From the NCBI GenBank assembly GCA_022827225.1, contig JAJDTJ010000028.1, positions 1 to 51,292 on the forward strand: 51,292 nucleotides of DNA. The letters are read 5' to 3'. Shown piece after piece: positions 1-8,445 of the stretch. Origin of the DNA: Candidatus Poribacteria bacterium (GTDB taxonomy: Bacteria; Poribacteria; WGA-4E; WGA-3G). How positions within the stretch are numbered: the stretch's first letter is position 1; every line of letters begins with the position of its first letter. The notes below the pieces were generated by a model, which ran no database searches, was not told the origin of the DNA, and saw nothing but the letters and a program-made list of their open reading frames with translations. The position numbers and the translations under genes were made by a program.

Positions 1-77
1 CGGGAGGCTTCAGCTTTTTTACCGCCTTTTTCAATAAAATCTAAAACGCGTTTGCGTAAATCTGTTGAATATGTCAT
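1..77 (-). CDS. IS630-family transposase, N-terminal fragment (runs off window)
   Basis: The 25 visible residues begin MTYSTDLRKRVLDFIEKGGK and continue KAEAS. This is the typical first helix of the helix-turn-helix domain of IS630/Tc1-type transposases, which bind the element ends. The DDE catalytic domain lies outside the window. The C-terminal 39 residues of a transposase of the same family are visible at the right window edge on the same strand, but whether the two ends belong to one element type or one copy cannot be decided here. Confidence 0.8.
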   Translation of the reverse strand, partial: MTYSTDLRKRVLDFIEKGGKKAEAS

Positions 78-106
78 AATAGACACAGTCTATTACAAAA
101 TACAAA

Positions 107-140
107 AAATGTCTCTTTAATTCTGATGGTCACTATAATT
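107..140. repeat. IS630 terminal inverted repeat (left copy)
   Basis: Read from the outside inwards on the minus strand this is AATTATAGTGACCATCAGAA followed by TTAAAGAGACATTT. The right-edge element shows AACTATAGTAAGCGTTAGAA followed by TTAAAGATACATGT. The strong match, with an identical AGAATTAAAGA core, supports both as ends of the same IS family. Confidence 0.75.
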
Positions 141-789
141 GGAGAAAATCGAAGCGGGAGTTTGCCAGATGTGACGAAAGTTGCCCTAACCTGTTCGGTT
201 GGATACCAGAGATCATAAGAGGCGTTTTCACAGGCGTATATGCCGCTTGGATACCGCCCGGTGCAGCTGCAACGCCTTCTGCTTCCAACATCTCGCCAAA
301 GGTTTGGTGGTCAAGCGTCCTTTCCATCGCATCAATGGACGTTGCCCAGAAGCGACTCGGGGCTCGAGCAAACGCATCCCCGTAAGCAAGCGCACCCATA
401 ATACGTCCAGGAGGCCCCACCGGACTGCCCGACATACCTTGCGCGATACCACCCAGCACCTCAGCGTGTTCATCTGTCAATTCAAATTCATAGAGCGGAA
501 ACCCAAACCCAAAATCCCGAACCCCACGGAACCGAGCCTCAAGGGTCACTCTGTTCGTGCCTTCTATTACTGTGACAATTTGCACGCGGGTTTTATCCAT
601 CAGTTGCCGCGCTTCATCCTCATACATGTTTTCGAGGACAACATCACCTAAGAGCGGCGCCCCACTAAATGCTGAGGCTTCATCAATTACCGCAGGATTC
701 TCAACCGATATCTGCTCCTCATCAGAAGAACAACCAAACTGGCTGAAAACCAATATAGCGATGCTTGCGAGCACAAGAAAATTTCTCAT
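133..789 (-). pseudogene. SpoIVB-like (peptidase S55) lipoprotein, C-terminus lost to IS630 insertion
   Basis: The product starts with a lipoprotein signal (hydrophobic stretch, then FSQFGC with the lipid-attachment Cys at about residue 20), so it should be tethered to a membrane. Residues about 110-125 read GGIAQGMSGSPV, the active-serine motif of S55 (SpoIVB-type) peptidases, followed by the family pattern of a GALAYG strand. Only about 216 residues precede the IS630 end; the final residues and the stop codon are supplied by the IS terminal repeat, so the frame ends abruptly. Family members are usually much longer, so this is a broken gene whose remainder may lie beyond the IS, left of the window. 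The upstream start looks intact. Whether the truncated protein retains activity cannot be judged. Confidence 0.75.
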
Positions 790-873
790 ATTTATTCCTC
801 CAGAATAGAGTTGCCTCTATCTGTCTGTTTTTTAGTTTTTAAAATCGGGTTTACACAATGTTTAGCAATTGAA

Positions 874-1638
874 TTACCAGGCGACCCAGCCGCCATCAAC
901 TGCTATCGTTTGACCCGTTATCCAATTCGCGGCATCTGACGCTAAAAATAGCACAGCACCGACAACCTCGTCCACCTCACCGACACGCCCCATCGGAATA
1001 CGGCGGACAACATCCTCATAAAATTCTTTGCGTTGTAAAAGGACATCCGCAAGCGGAGTCCGAGTAAACGCTGGCGCAACAGCGTTCACTGTAACGTTAT
1101 GCGGTGCCCACTCAACCGCAAGGCCCTTGGTTAACAAGACAACGCCACCCTTGCTACCAGAATACGCAGTCCGAAGAGGACCGCCGACTAAACCCATCGT
1201 TGAAGATATATTGATAATTTTTCCGCTTTCTCTCTCTATCATCGGTTTCACAAGCGTCTGGGTCAAAAAGAACAGACCTTTCAGATTCAGATCATAGATC
1301 GCATCCCAATCCTCTTCGGTGAGTTCAAGGGCAGGTTTCGGGCGGTTCGTGCCAGCGTTGTTAACCAGAACATCCACTCTACCCCAGACATCAATCGCTG
1401 CTTGCGCGCCTTTGGCAACCTGCACCAGATCACTAACATCGAAGACAACCGACGCCGCTTCACCACCGTTCGCACGGATTTCATCGGCTACCTCTTCGAG
1501 GTCAGACGGCGTACGGCTATTCAAAATAACCTTCGCTCCCATCTGAGCAGCCGCAAGGGCTATGCCTCTACCAATGCCTTTGCCGGAACCGGTAATTAAC
1601 ATCACCTTATCATTCAACTCAAATCCTGGAAATGCCAT
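874..1638 (-). CDS. SDR-family NAD(P)-dependent oxidoreductase, KduD/gluconate dehydrogenase-like
   Basis: A classical short-chain dehydrogenase of 254 residues. The Rossmann glycine motif TGSGKGIG is at residues 16-23, NNAG at 93-96, and the catalytic Ser-Tyr-Lys set is around S145/146, Y159 and K163 (YSGSK). The C-terminus ends AVDGGWVAW, like sugar-acid dehydrogenases such as KduD and gluconate 5-dehydrogenase, but 3-oxoacyl-ACP reductases share the fold, so the substrate is uncertain. AGGAGATTAAAAT directly precedes the ATG. The gene starts 3 nt after the folD stop codon, so the two are probably translated from one message. A sugar-acid role would match the uronate genes downstream on the other strand. 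Confidence 0.88.
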   Translation of the reverse strand: MAFPGFELNDKVMLITGSGKGIGRGIALAAAQMGAKVILNSRTPSDLEEVADEIRANGGEAASVVFDVSDLVQVAKGAQAAIDVWGRVDVLVNNAGTNRPKPALELTEEDWDAIYDLNLKGLFFLTQTLVKPMIERESGKIINISSTMGLVGGPLRTAYSGSKGGVVLLTKGLAVEWAPHNVTVNAVAPAFTRTPLADVLLQRKEFYEDVVRRIPMGRVGEVDEVVGAVLFLASDAANWITGQTIAVDGGWVAW

Positions 1639-1641
1639 ATT

Positions 1642-2475
1642 TTAATCTCCTATCGCTAATTTCAACGTGTTTTCTAACAACATCGCACGCGTCATAGGAC
1701 CCACACCACCCGGAACCGGCGTGATAAACCCAGCCACCTCTTTAACTGCCGCAAATTGAACGTCACCGATAGCCCGACCGTTTACATGATTAATACCCAC
1801 ATCAATCACGATCGCTCCCGGTTTTACCATTTCCGCAGTAATGAACTCAGTTTTACCGATAGCGACAACAAGAATATCCGCTCTCTCGGTTGCCGCTGGC
1901 AGGTCCGCTGTCCGAGAATGGCAATAAGTAACGGTAGCATTGCGATTCAGAAGCATCAGACCAACCGGTTTACCCACAAGCGGGCTCCTACCGACACAGA
2001 CCGCATGCTTGCCCTCAATCTTTTTACCACTCAATTCAATCAGACGGATTATCCCTGTCGGTGTACACGGGGTCACACCCTCTCGGTTAATAAGGAGATT
2101 CCCTAAGTTGACAGGATTTAATCCATCAGCATCTTTTTCCGGCATGATTGTATCAATAACCGCCTCTTTCTCTATATGCGCCGGCAGCGGCATCTGCACC
2201 AATATCCCGTGGATATCCACGCGCCCATTCAAGGCTTCAATATGCACTATAAGCGTTTCCTGGCTGATGTCTGCAGGGAGGCGGTGAACTTCGGAGTGGA
2301 AATGGACCTTCTCACAATCCCGTTGTTTATGTTTGATATAGAGCGTTGATGCCGGATCGTCGCCGACTTGCACCACAGCGAGACCGGGTGTAAACTTTAG
2401 GTCTTTTACGCTGCGCCGGATCCGGCTCCGGACACGCTGCGCAAGACGACTACCATTAAGGAGTTCGGCTGACAA
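1642..2475 (-). CDS. folD: Bifunctional methylenetetrahydrofolate dehydrogenase / methenyl-THF cyclohydrolase
   Basis: FolD interconverts 5,10-methylene-, methenyl- and 10-formyl-tetrahydrofolate in cytosolic one-carbon metabolism. At 277 residues it has the family length. Visible signatures are the catalytic YxxxK (Y46, K50), QMPLPAH, the MPEKDADG loop, the GRSPLVGKP nucleotide-site motif and PGGVGPMTRAML near the C-terminus. The start is a TTG at 2475 behind a GGAGG Shine-Dalgarno sequence at 9 nt; the nearby ATG is out of frame. The stop lies 3 nt before the SDR gene, so it is the first gene of a two-gene unit. Confidence 0.95.
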   Translation of the reverse strand: MSAELLNGSRLAQRVRSRIRRSVKDLKFTPGLAVVQVGDDPASTLYIKHKQRDCEKVHFHSEVHRLPADISQETLIVHIEALNGRVDIHGILVQMPLPAHIEKEAVIDTIMPEKDADGLNPVNLGNLLINREGVTPCTPTGIIRLIELSGKKIEGKHAVCVGRSPLVGKPVGLMLLNRNATVTYCHSRTADLPAATERADILVVAIGKTEFITAEMVKPGAIVIDVGINHVNGRAIGDVQFAAVKEVAGFITPVPGGVGPMTRAMLLENTLKLAIGD

Positions 2476-2556
2476 ATTCCATTTCCTCCAATTGCGTTTC
2501 TCTTAACTGTCGTGAAACCTAACAATAACCGAATTTGGCAAAGTATCCTCACGACC

Positions 2557-2701
2557 TGTAGGGGCGAGGTCCCCTCACCCGCTCTTGTAGGGGCGATGTT
2601 CCCTCGCCCGCTCTTGTAGGGGCGATGTTCCCTCACCCGCTCTTGTAGGGGCGATGTTCCCTCGCCCGCTCTTGTAGGGGCGAGGGCCCCTCACCCGCTG
2701 T
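2557..2701. repeat. Five-copy 29-bp tandem repeat
   Basis: Five consecutive units with an exact 29-bp period start at 2557, 2586, 2615, 2644 and 2673, each beginning TGTAGGGGCGA. Each unit carries the dyad GGGCGA...TCGCCC or a close variant (TCACCC), so every unit can form a hairpin. There are no unique spacers, so it is not a CRISPR array. It lies just upstream of folD. Confidence 0.9.
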
Positions 2702-2956
2702 GGAGTGCTTCATTAATTCTGAAATCCACTATAAAAAACCGATAAATTAGTATACCACATATTCCGTTTTCATGCATCTTTTTTTTGACATTCCAGCGGT
2801 AGAACCCTGTGTCTTTGATTAAGAAATCCGCAGAAATCTGTGTTATCCAGGACAATCCGAGATTTGCGACATACTCGCCCAAATGCGACCCCCATTCAGA
2901 TATTAAGAAAACGCCAACCTCTAACCCCGCCAATTACAAATTTTACACTAAAACCG

Positions 2957-2985
2957 TTGATAACCGACGCGAATTGTGGTATACT
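2957..2985 (+). promoter_or_regulatory. Sigma-70-type promoter candidate
   Basis: TTGATA (2957-2962), a 17-bp spacer and TATACT (2980-2985), followed by a T run. Both hexamers match the consensus at five of six positions. It points to the oxidoreductase gene at 3166 with a long leader. Confidence 0.5.
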
Positions 2986-3059
2986 TTTTTTAATTATTTG
3001 CAGGAAACGGTAACAGATACCGATGGTTCTAAGAAGGTCTTGGGTTTTGACAAATAATC

Positions 3060-3088
3060 TTGAAAAAAATCGTCAAATATGAGATAAT
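3060..3088 (+). promoter_or_regulatory. Second promoter candidate before the oxidoreductase
   Basis: TTGAAA (3060-3065), a 17-bp spacer and GATAAT (3083-3088). It is closer to the start codon at 3166 than the first candidate and could act as the main or a second start site. Confidence 0.4.
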
Positions 3089-3165
3089 GCATAATAGAAT
3101 CAACATATCCGTATGGGGCGGAACTTGCAAGCCCATATTACATATCAAAGGAGAAAATACGCAAG

Positions 3166-4338
3166 ATGCCACTGGGAAGGAAAATACGTTACGGTATGGT
3201 GGGAGGCGGACCAGATGCGTTCATCGGGGCTGTCCATCGTAAAGCGGCAGCACTCGACGGCGAAATCGAACTCGTCGCAGGTGCGTTCTCATCATCACCC
3301 GAAAAATCAAGCCAACAAGGGACAGAACTCTTCCTCGACGCAAGCCGTGTCTACGGTTCTTACCAAGAAATGGCAGACAAAGAGAGCCAACTCCCTGAAG
3401 GTGAACGCATTGACTTTGTCTCAATCGTAACACCGAATCACATCCATTTCGATGTCGCTAAAACCTTCATTGAAGCAGGGTTTCATGTCGTCTGTGATAA
3501 ACCCATGACAACAACGGTCGCCGATGCTGAGGCGCTGTGTCAACTCGTCAAACACCACGATGTCGTCTTCGCACTCACACACAATTACACAGGTTACCCG
3601 ATGGTGAAGCAAGCACGAGAACTCGTGAAAGCCGGTAAACTCGGAACGCTCCGCAAAATCGTTGTGGAATACCCACAAGGTTGGCTCGCAACCTTCCTAG
3701 AAAACGAAGGCGCGAAACAAGCCGTCTGGCGCACAGACCCCAAACAAGCAGGCGCATCCTCTTGTATCGGCGACATCGGGTCACATGCCGAAAACTTGGC
3801 ACACTATATCACCGGACTCGAAATCGAAGAAATCTGCGCAGACATGACAACCTTCGTAGAGGGACGCTTGTTAGAAGATGACGGAAACCTACTCGTCCAT
3901 TATCAAAACGGAGTACGCGGGGTCCTCTACGCTTCACAGATTTCAGTCGGTGAGGAGAACAACCTACGCATCCGCGTCTACGGCACAGATGCTTCATTAG
4001 AGTGGCACCAAGAGAACCCGAACTATCTCTACCTCCGGTTCCCTGACGGGCCCGAACAGGTTTACAAACGCGGGAACGACTATCTCGCGGAAATCGTCCA
4101 GCACAACTCACGGATACCTTTCGGACACCCAGAAGCCTTTATTGAGGCATTCGCAAATATTTACGTCAACGCCGGTCGGACAATCGCCGCAAAAATCGCA
4201 GGCGAAACACCGTCCGAATTCGATACAGATTTCCCAACCGTCCAGGACGGGGCACGCGGGGTACACTTCATCAACGCAGCCGTAGAAAGCGGAAAACAGC
4301 GCGCATGGATTGACGCAAGTTATACGCCTCCCGCGTAA
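3166..4338 (+). CDS. Gfo/Idh/MocA-family NAD(P)-dependent oxidoreductase
   Basis: A cytosolic sugar or inositol dehydrogenase-type protein of 390 residues. The N-terminal Rossmann motif GMVGGG is at residues 10-15, the family CDKP motif with its lysine at K112, and the C-terminal catalytic-domain GDIGSH at 202-207 (His 207 is the likely proton-transfer residue). AAAGGAG lies 12-18 nt upstream of the ATG. It is first in a same-strand series with the epimerase at 4456 and the lyase-like gene at 5513, which suggests sugar or sugar-acid oxidation. The exact substrate cannot be read from sequence. Confidence 0.9.
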   Translation: MPLGRKIRYGMVGGGPDAFIGAVHRKAAALDGEIELVAGAFSSSPEKSSQQGTELFLDASRVYGSYQEMADKESQLPEGERIDFVSIVTPNHIHFDVAKTFIEAGFHVVCDKPMTTTVADAEALCQLVKHHDVVFALTHNYTGYPMVKQARELVKAGKLGTLRKIVVEYPQGWLATFLENEGAKQAVWRTDPKQAGASSCIGDIGSHAENLAHYITGLEIEEICADMTTFVEGRLLEDDGNLLVHYQNGVRGVLYASQISVGEENNLRIRVYGTDASLEWHQENPNYLYLRFPDGPEQVYKRGNDYLAEIVQHNSRIPFGHPEAFIEAFANIYVNAGRTIAAKIAGETPSEFDTDFPTVQDGARGVHFINAAVESGKQRAWIDASYTPPA

Positions 4339-4343
4339 TTTTT

Positions 4344-4380
4344 ACTGGCTATCAGTTATCGGCTATCGGCTATCAGTATA
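4344..4380. repeat. Short intergenic ATCGGCT/ATCAG repeat
   Basis: Consecutive copies of GGCTATCAG and TTATCGGCTATCGG lie between two genes. Related words occur at 46297-46345 and around 51098-51122, each time behind a coding region, so this is a dispersed low-complexity intergenic repeat. Confidence 0.55.
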
Positions 4381-4455
4381 CTTGTGGAAACAACCTTTCA
4401 CAGCCACAACCGCCTCTTGTCTTGACCGCTGACAGCCAATTAAAAGGAGACTATT

Positions 4456-5454
4456 ATGGCAAGACCTGTAACACTCTTTACAGGCCAATGGGCAGATTTA
4501 ACATTAGAAGAATTAGCAGAAAAGGCAAGCGGATGGGGCTATGACGGCTTAGAACTCGCCTGCTGGGGTGACCACTTTGAAGTCGATAAAGCACTCGCAG
4601 ACGATAGCTACTGCCAAGGTAGACACGACCTGCTCGCAAAATACGGACTCAAGGTCTGGGCGATCAGCAATCATCTTGTCGGGCAGGCAGTCTGTGATAA
4701 TATTGACAACCGGCATCAGGCGATCCTCTCAGAAGCGATCTGGGGCGATGGCGAGCCTGCAGGCGTTCAAGAACGCGCCGCAGAAGAGATGAAAAACACC
4801 GCACGCGCCGCCGCAAAACTCGGCGTCAACGTCGTCAACGGTTTTACCGGCAGCTCAATATGGCATCTCCTCTACTCCTTCCCACCCAACGATCCGGGAC
4901 AGATTGATGCCGGGTTCGAAGATTTCGCCAACCGTTGGAACCCGATTTTTGATGTTTTCGATGAAGTTGGAGTCAAGTTCGGACTCGAAGTCCACCCAAC
5001 CGAAATCGCCTTCGACATCGTCACTGCCGAACGCGCAATCGAAGCCGTCAACGGTAGAGAAACCTTCGGGTTCAATTACGATCCGAGCCACCTCGGCTAT
5101 CAAGGTGTCGATTACGTCGCTTTCCTCGAACGGCTCAGCGAGCGGATATATCACGTTCACATGAAAGATGTCTGGTGGTCAGACACACCCAGATTATCCG
5201 GCGTGTTCGGTGGACATCTGAACTTCGGAGACGCACAAAGATATTGGGATTTCCGGTCTATCGGGCGCGGCAGCATCAATTTTGAGGCGATTATCCGAGC
5301 ACTCAATAACATAGCGTATGACGGGCCGCTCTCCATTGAATGGGAAGACAGCGGTATGGATCGAGAACACGGGGCTCGCGAGTCTTGTGGCGCTGTCAAA
5401 GGTTACGATTTTGAACCCTCTGCTGTCGCTTTTGATGCCGCATTTGAAGAATAA
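4456..5454 (+). CDS. Sugar phosphate isomerase/epimerase (xylose isomerase-like TIM barrel)
   Basis: A 332-residue TIM-barrel protein of the AP_endonuc_2 superfamily. The expected divalent-metal ligands are visible: E178 in GLEVHP, D209 in NYDPSH, H235 in YHVHMKD and E295 in LSIEWED. AAAAGGAG precedes the ATG by about 8 nt. The gene lies 117 nt behind an oxidoreductase; this pairing is common in sugar-oxidation clusters, where ketone intermediates made by the dehydrogenase are epimerised or isomerised. The substrate is unknown. Confidence 0.88.
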   Translation: MARPVTLFTGQWADLTLEELAEKASGWGYDGLELACWGDHFEVDKALADDSYCQGRHDLLAKYGLKVWAISNHLVGQAVCDNIDNRHQAILSEAIWGDGEPAGVQERAAEEMKNTARAAAKLGVNVVNGFTGSSIWHLLYSFPPNDPGQIDAGFEDFANRWNPIFDVFDEVGVKFGLEVHPTEIAFDIVTAERAIEAVNGRETFGFNYDPSHLGYQGVDYVAFLERLSERIYHVHMKDVWWSDTPRLSGVFGGHLNFGDAQRYWDFRSIGRGSINFEAIIRALNNIAYDGPLSIEWEDSGMDREHGARESCGAVKGYDFEPSAVAFDAAFEE

Positions 5455-5472
5455 GAAACATAAACACCGTTT

Positions 5473-5494
5473 CGGCGGGTATGAATGCCCGCCG
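5473..5494 (+). other. Hairpin directly before the lyase-like gene
   Basis: CGGCGGG (5473-5479) pairs perfectly with CCCGCCG (5488-5494) across an 8-nt loop, about 18 nt before the start codon at 5513. No T run follows, so it is more likely a processing or translation-affecting hairpin than a terminator. Confidence 0.5.
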
Positions 5495-5512
5495 ATGCTA
5501 TCGAGGTAAAAA

Positions 5513-6664
5513 ATGGCGAAGGGAACGGGCTACACATCCGAATCGCGAACCTTTTATGACCGACGCACAGGAACACGTATCCGGCAGGTTACGACTGCGT
5601 CCGCACCGCATCACCACCCGTTCTTCATTATACCAGCGTACGACAACGCCATGCAACGGCTCATCTTTATCTCGTACCGAAACGGGACACCGCAGATATT
5701 CGCAGAAGAACGGACGACAGGAGAACTTCGCCAACTAACAGACAGAAACGACCTCGCAGAATGGTCCGTACATCCAGCACACAATGGAGAGGCAATCTTC
5801 TTTACCGCAGGGATGAGTGGATGGCGACTCGACTCGGAAACGCTTGAGGAGCGAGAACTCGTTAATTTTCAGCTCCTTTGCAAGTCAAAACTTGCTCTTA
5901 ATGCTCTTAAAAGGACTGCAACGGCAATGAAAGAGGACGGTATGGTCGCCGCAGCGATGGGAACAACCGCACTCAGCCACGACGATAAATGGTGGGCAGT
6001 CAGATTCAACATCGGTAAAGAATCCGCACTCGCTATTATAGATACAGACACCGGTGAGAGCGACATCATCCTCCGACGCGACAGCATCGGACATCTTCAA
6101 TTCTGCCCAGACGACGCTAATTTACTCTATTATGCTGGACCCCTCACCGACCGACTATGGGTAATTCAGCGCAATGGCAACGGGAACCGACGGCTCTACG
6201 CACGCAATGTTAAAAAGAATGAGTGGATTACACACGAAACATGGATCCCACGGACACGTGAACTCGCTTTTGTCGATTGGCCCCGAGGCATCAGATGTAT
6301 TAATGTTGATACCGGGACACAACGACAGGTGACAACCTTCAACGCATGGCACGCTATTAGCAACCCCGCTGGAACATCTATGGTCGCGGATACCAACTTT
6401 CCAGACATCGGTATTCAGATTTTCGATCCACGCAACGGTAGCAGCAAACCGAAAACGCTATGCTACCCTGACGCTTCGTCTATTGGTGAACATTGGAACG
6501 CTCCGTTTCCTTATGCCGACGGACCCATTCAGGTTTACGCACCGCAGCATACGCATCCGCACCCATCTTTCAGCCCAGATGGGAAATATATCGTATTCAC
6601 ATCTGATCGCACTGGATATGCACAAATCTATGAGGCAACCATCAATAACCCTATAGACAAATAG
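5513..6664 (+). CDS. Oligogalacturonate lyase-like seven-bladed beta-propeller protein
   Basis: The 383 residues align by eye with oligogalacturonate lyase, which cleaves unsaturated and saturated short galacturonates by beta-elimination. The Mn2+ ligand pattern of that family appears kept: H280 in FNAWHAISN, and Q345, H348 and H350 in QHTHPHPSF; H241 in THETWIP is also in the conserved place. The C-terminus has the propeller strand FSPDGKYIVFTSD. There is no signal peptide, so it is cytosolic, consistent with acting on imported oligosaccharides. GAGG lies upstream of the ATG. The last three codons, GAC AAA TAG, are duplicated beyond the MITE that follows. TolB-like WD40 proteins share the fold, but the ligand set favours the lyase family. 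Confidence 0.75.
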   Translation: MAKGTGYTSESRTFYDRRTGTRIRQVTTASAPHHHPFFIIPAYDNAMQRLIFISYRNGTPQIFAEERTTGELRQLTDRNDLAEWSVHPAHNGEAIFFTAGMSGWRLDSETLEERELVNFQLLCKSKLALNALKRTATAMKEDGMVAAAMGTTALSHDDKWWAVRFNIGKESALAIIDTDTGESDIILRRDSIGHLQFCPDDANLLYYAGPLTDRLWVIQRNGNGNRRLYARNVKKNEWITHETWIPRTRELAFVDWPRGIRCINVDTGTQRQVTTFNAWHAISNPAGTSMVADTNFPDIGIQIFDPRNGSSKPKTLCYPDASSIGEHWNAPFPYADGPIQVYAPQHTHPHPSFSPDGKYIVFTSDRTGYAQIYEATINNPIDK

Positions 6665-6808
6665 CAGGGGTATTTAGTTTTACATATTCACTTTATATCT
6701 GTGTATAGTCTCTTCGGTAGGAGCGAGCTGCGCTCGCGATCTTCCATAAGAAAACATTAACTTATGTAAACTAAAACCGATACCGGAACTGAAAACTAAA
6801 TCGCCCTG
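6665..6808. mobile_element. MITE family A, copy 1 (144 bp)
   Basis: Ends are CAGGGGTATTTAGTTTT on the left and AAAACTAAATCGCCCTG on the right, imperfect inverted repeats. A perfect 9-bp target duplication GACAAATAG flanks it (6656-6664 and 6809-6817). The left copy is the last two codons and stop of the preceding gene. The centre holds a GAGCGAG..CGCTCGC hairpin. There is no coding capacity. A second copy is at 16716-16880. A 9-10-bp duplication would fit mobilisation by an IS4-like transposase, but no autonomous partner is visible. Confidence 0.88.
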
Positions 6809-6909
6809 GACAAATAGAGACATCGCACGCCTAAGTGCACAACACTAAATCGAAAACATAAAGATACGTCCGAATCGCCTTTGATAGCCATCCAAAAAAG
6901 GAGAAAAAA

Positions 6910-8304
6910 ATGCCAGTTGTCGTACCGCGCCTCGTTGTTGAGGTGTTCCAACATACAAACTACCGAGGTAGAATGGGATATATTGTAGAACCGGTCCCTT
7001 TTACAGGACACATCGGATTTCAAGACAATATTTCCTCACTTCGAGTCTACAAGGGACCCAGCTTCTCGTCGAATCCGAATTATAAGGTCATCCTTCACCA
7101 ACACCGCGACTATCGCGGTAAAAGATTGGCACTCGGTCCCGGATTTTACCCGAACCTCCACGATACCGCTTACAACTTCGCTGACAGGATTTCCTCAATC
7201 AACTTCGGCTCATCGTTAGATGTTCCTGGACCCGAGTGGGGAACGATCCCCTTAATTGTTGACTGCTACGAGCACGTCGAATTCCGCGGCAGGAAGATCA
7301 CTATCCTACGTGATATCATCAATCTACGCGATCCACAAGGCGGGTCTTGGTTCGAAGACAGGATTTCATCAATCCGTATCTTTAAAGGACCAGATTTCCC
7401 ACGAGACGGCGCCGAAGTCGTCTTTTACGAGCACCCCGAATTTGAAGGGGTCGGCATCCCGATCCGGATGGAGCCGAGCGAATATAAAAAAGAATTGCCC
7501 AACCTCCATCTGCTTCCCGTAAACTTTGGAGACACTATCTCCGCTATAAAAATTGAAGGATGGGCATCCTCCGGCGAATTCACCGAACTCGTGTTTGAAG
7601 ACGAATTTATTGGAAACCGTATGCGCCCAGAATGGCGATGGGAGGACCCGCAAGGCGGCGGTACCTGGGCAGAACGACAAGGATACTTGGAAATGCGAAC
7701 AGAACCCGGGCAAGACCTCTGGCACGGGCCCAACGGTAGTGGCGGCGATATGAGCGCACCCAGACTCCTCATGAGAGTACCCGGAGACTTCGCCATTGAG
7801 ACGCGCGTCCGTGTCACACCACAACTTAGAGAACACGGCGGGCTGTTGGTCTGGAAAAACGCAAATCGTTTCCTCAGACTTGAGAAAACATCAGGTCCAC
7901 ACGCCTTCAGAGGGGACGTCCGATTTGAACGTCATGTCGGACGGATATTTAACCTACGAGGACGCGCCGCAGGACTCAGAAACGCCAGAGAACTTTTTCT
8001 ACGGTTAGAACGCCGAGGAAACCAATTCTCTTCTTTCGCCAGTGCCGACGGCATCCAGTGGCGGAGCTGTGGACAAACAAACGTCGGGATGGGAGAAGCC
8101 GTTGATGTCGGTCTACACGCACTCTGCCCAGGGAACATACCGCCGACACTAACCCGATTCGACTATTTCCGGGTGTTCAAGCGGAAAAGCGAAGTCGCTG
8201 AATATCAGCCTTTCATCGCCGAACAAATCGATCAAGTCTCTGATGAGGAACGTGAACGTCAAGTCGCAGACAGACGTGAACGCGCCGCGCGAGACCTGTT
8301 TTAG
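6910..8304 (+). CDS. Protein with four beta/gamma-crystallin-like Greek keys plus DUF1349-like domain
   Basis: Residues about 8-215 hold four repeated units. Each has an aromatic-x-G turn (NYRG, DYRG, EFRG, EFEG) and a Ca2+-site-like D-x-I-S motif: DNISS 39-43, DRISS 92-96, DRISS 150-154 and DTISA 208-212. That makes two predicted Ca2+-binding double domains. Residues about 228-420 resemble a concanavalin-like DUF1349 beta-sandwich. The C-terminus is a charged Arg/Glu-rich helix. No signal peptide is present, which is unusual for such lectin-like modules. AAAAGGAG sits before the ATG. Its place after the lyase-like gene and before a LamG protein suggests carbohydrate or matrix binding, but this is inference. 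Confidence 0.7.
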   Translation: MPVVVPRLVVEVFQHTNYRGRMGYIVEPVPFTGHIGFQDNISSLRVYKGPSFSSNPNYKVILHQHRDYRGKRLALGPGFYPNLHDTAYNFADRISSINFGSSLDVPGPEWGTIPLIVDCYEHVEFRGRKITILRDIINLRDPQGGSWFEDRISSIRIFKGPDFPRDGAEVVFYEHPEFEGVGIPIRMEPSEYKKELPNLHLLPVNFGDTISAIKIEGWASSGEFTELVFEDEFIGNRMRPEWRWEDPQGGGTWAERQGYLEMRTEPGQDLWHGPNGSGGDMSAPRLLMRVPGDFAIETRVRVTPQLREHGGLLVWKNANRFLRLEKTSGPHAFRGDVRFERHVGRIFNLRGRAAGLRNARELFLRLERRGNQFSSFASADGIQWRSCGQTNVGMGEAVDVGLHALCPGNIPPTLTRFDYFRVFKRKSEVAEYQPFIAEQIDQVSDEERERQVADRRERAARDLF

Positions 8305-8445
8305 GTTTTGATCGTCCGCTTTTCGCTGTAATGCCGTATATTTGATTTGTATTTCATATCCGTGTGAACTAACAATAAGATAGGGAAGCACGAGTCTCAG
8401 CCCTCGGTTTCCCTACACCGTTTCATCAGATATAAGGAGAATATT

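Larger units (their letters stand above)
1..140 (-). mobile_element. IS630-family insertion sequence, transposase 5' end only
   Basis: The element enters from the left window edge. It holds the transposase start codon (position 77, read leftwards) and its outer terminal inverted repeat at about 107-140. That repeat matches, in inverted orientation, the one beside the IS630 3' end at the right window edge (51152-51185), with about 27 of 34 positions identical. The exact boundary is uncertain because IS630-type elements duplicate only a TA dinucleotide; the TA near 136-137 is a reasonable border. The insertion truncates the neighbouring S55 lipoprotein gene. Confidence 0.8.
2702..3165. other. 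Intergenic region with two promoter candidates, no convincing gene
   Basis: No frame here has both a credible start and protein-like composition; an 82-codon plus-strand frame at 2809-3057 lacks a ribosome site and recognisable features. The segment around 2818-2840 resembles the AAGAAATCCGCAGAAAT word of the T/G-rich repeat module seen at 10571, 38067 and 47636. Two sigma-70-like promoters lie in the right half, before the gene at 3166. Confidence 0.5.

Noticed and set aside
2557..2701. Possible CRISPR array
   Set aside because: The 29-bp units are directly adjacent without spacers and no cas genes are present.
2809..3057. 82-codon plus-strand frame
   Set aside because: No ribosome site, no recognisable features, and it overlaps the promoter candidate at 2957-2985.
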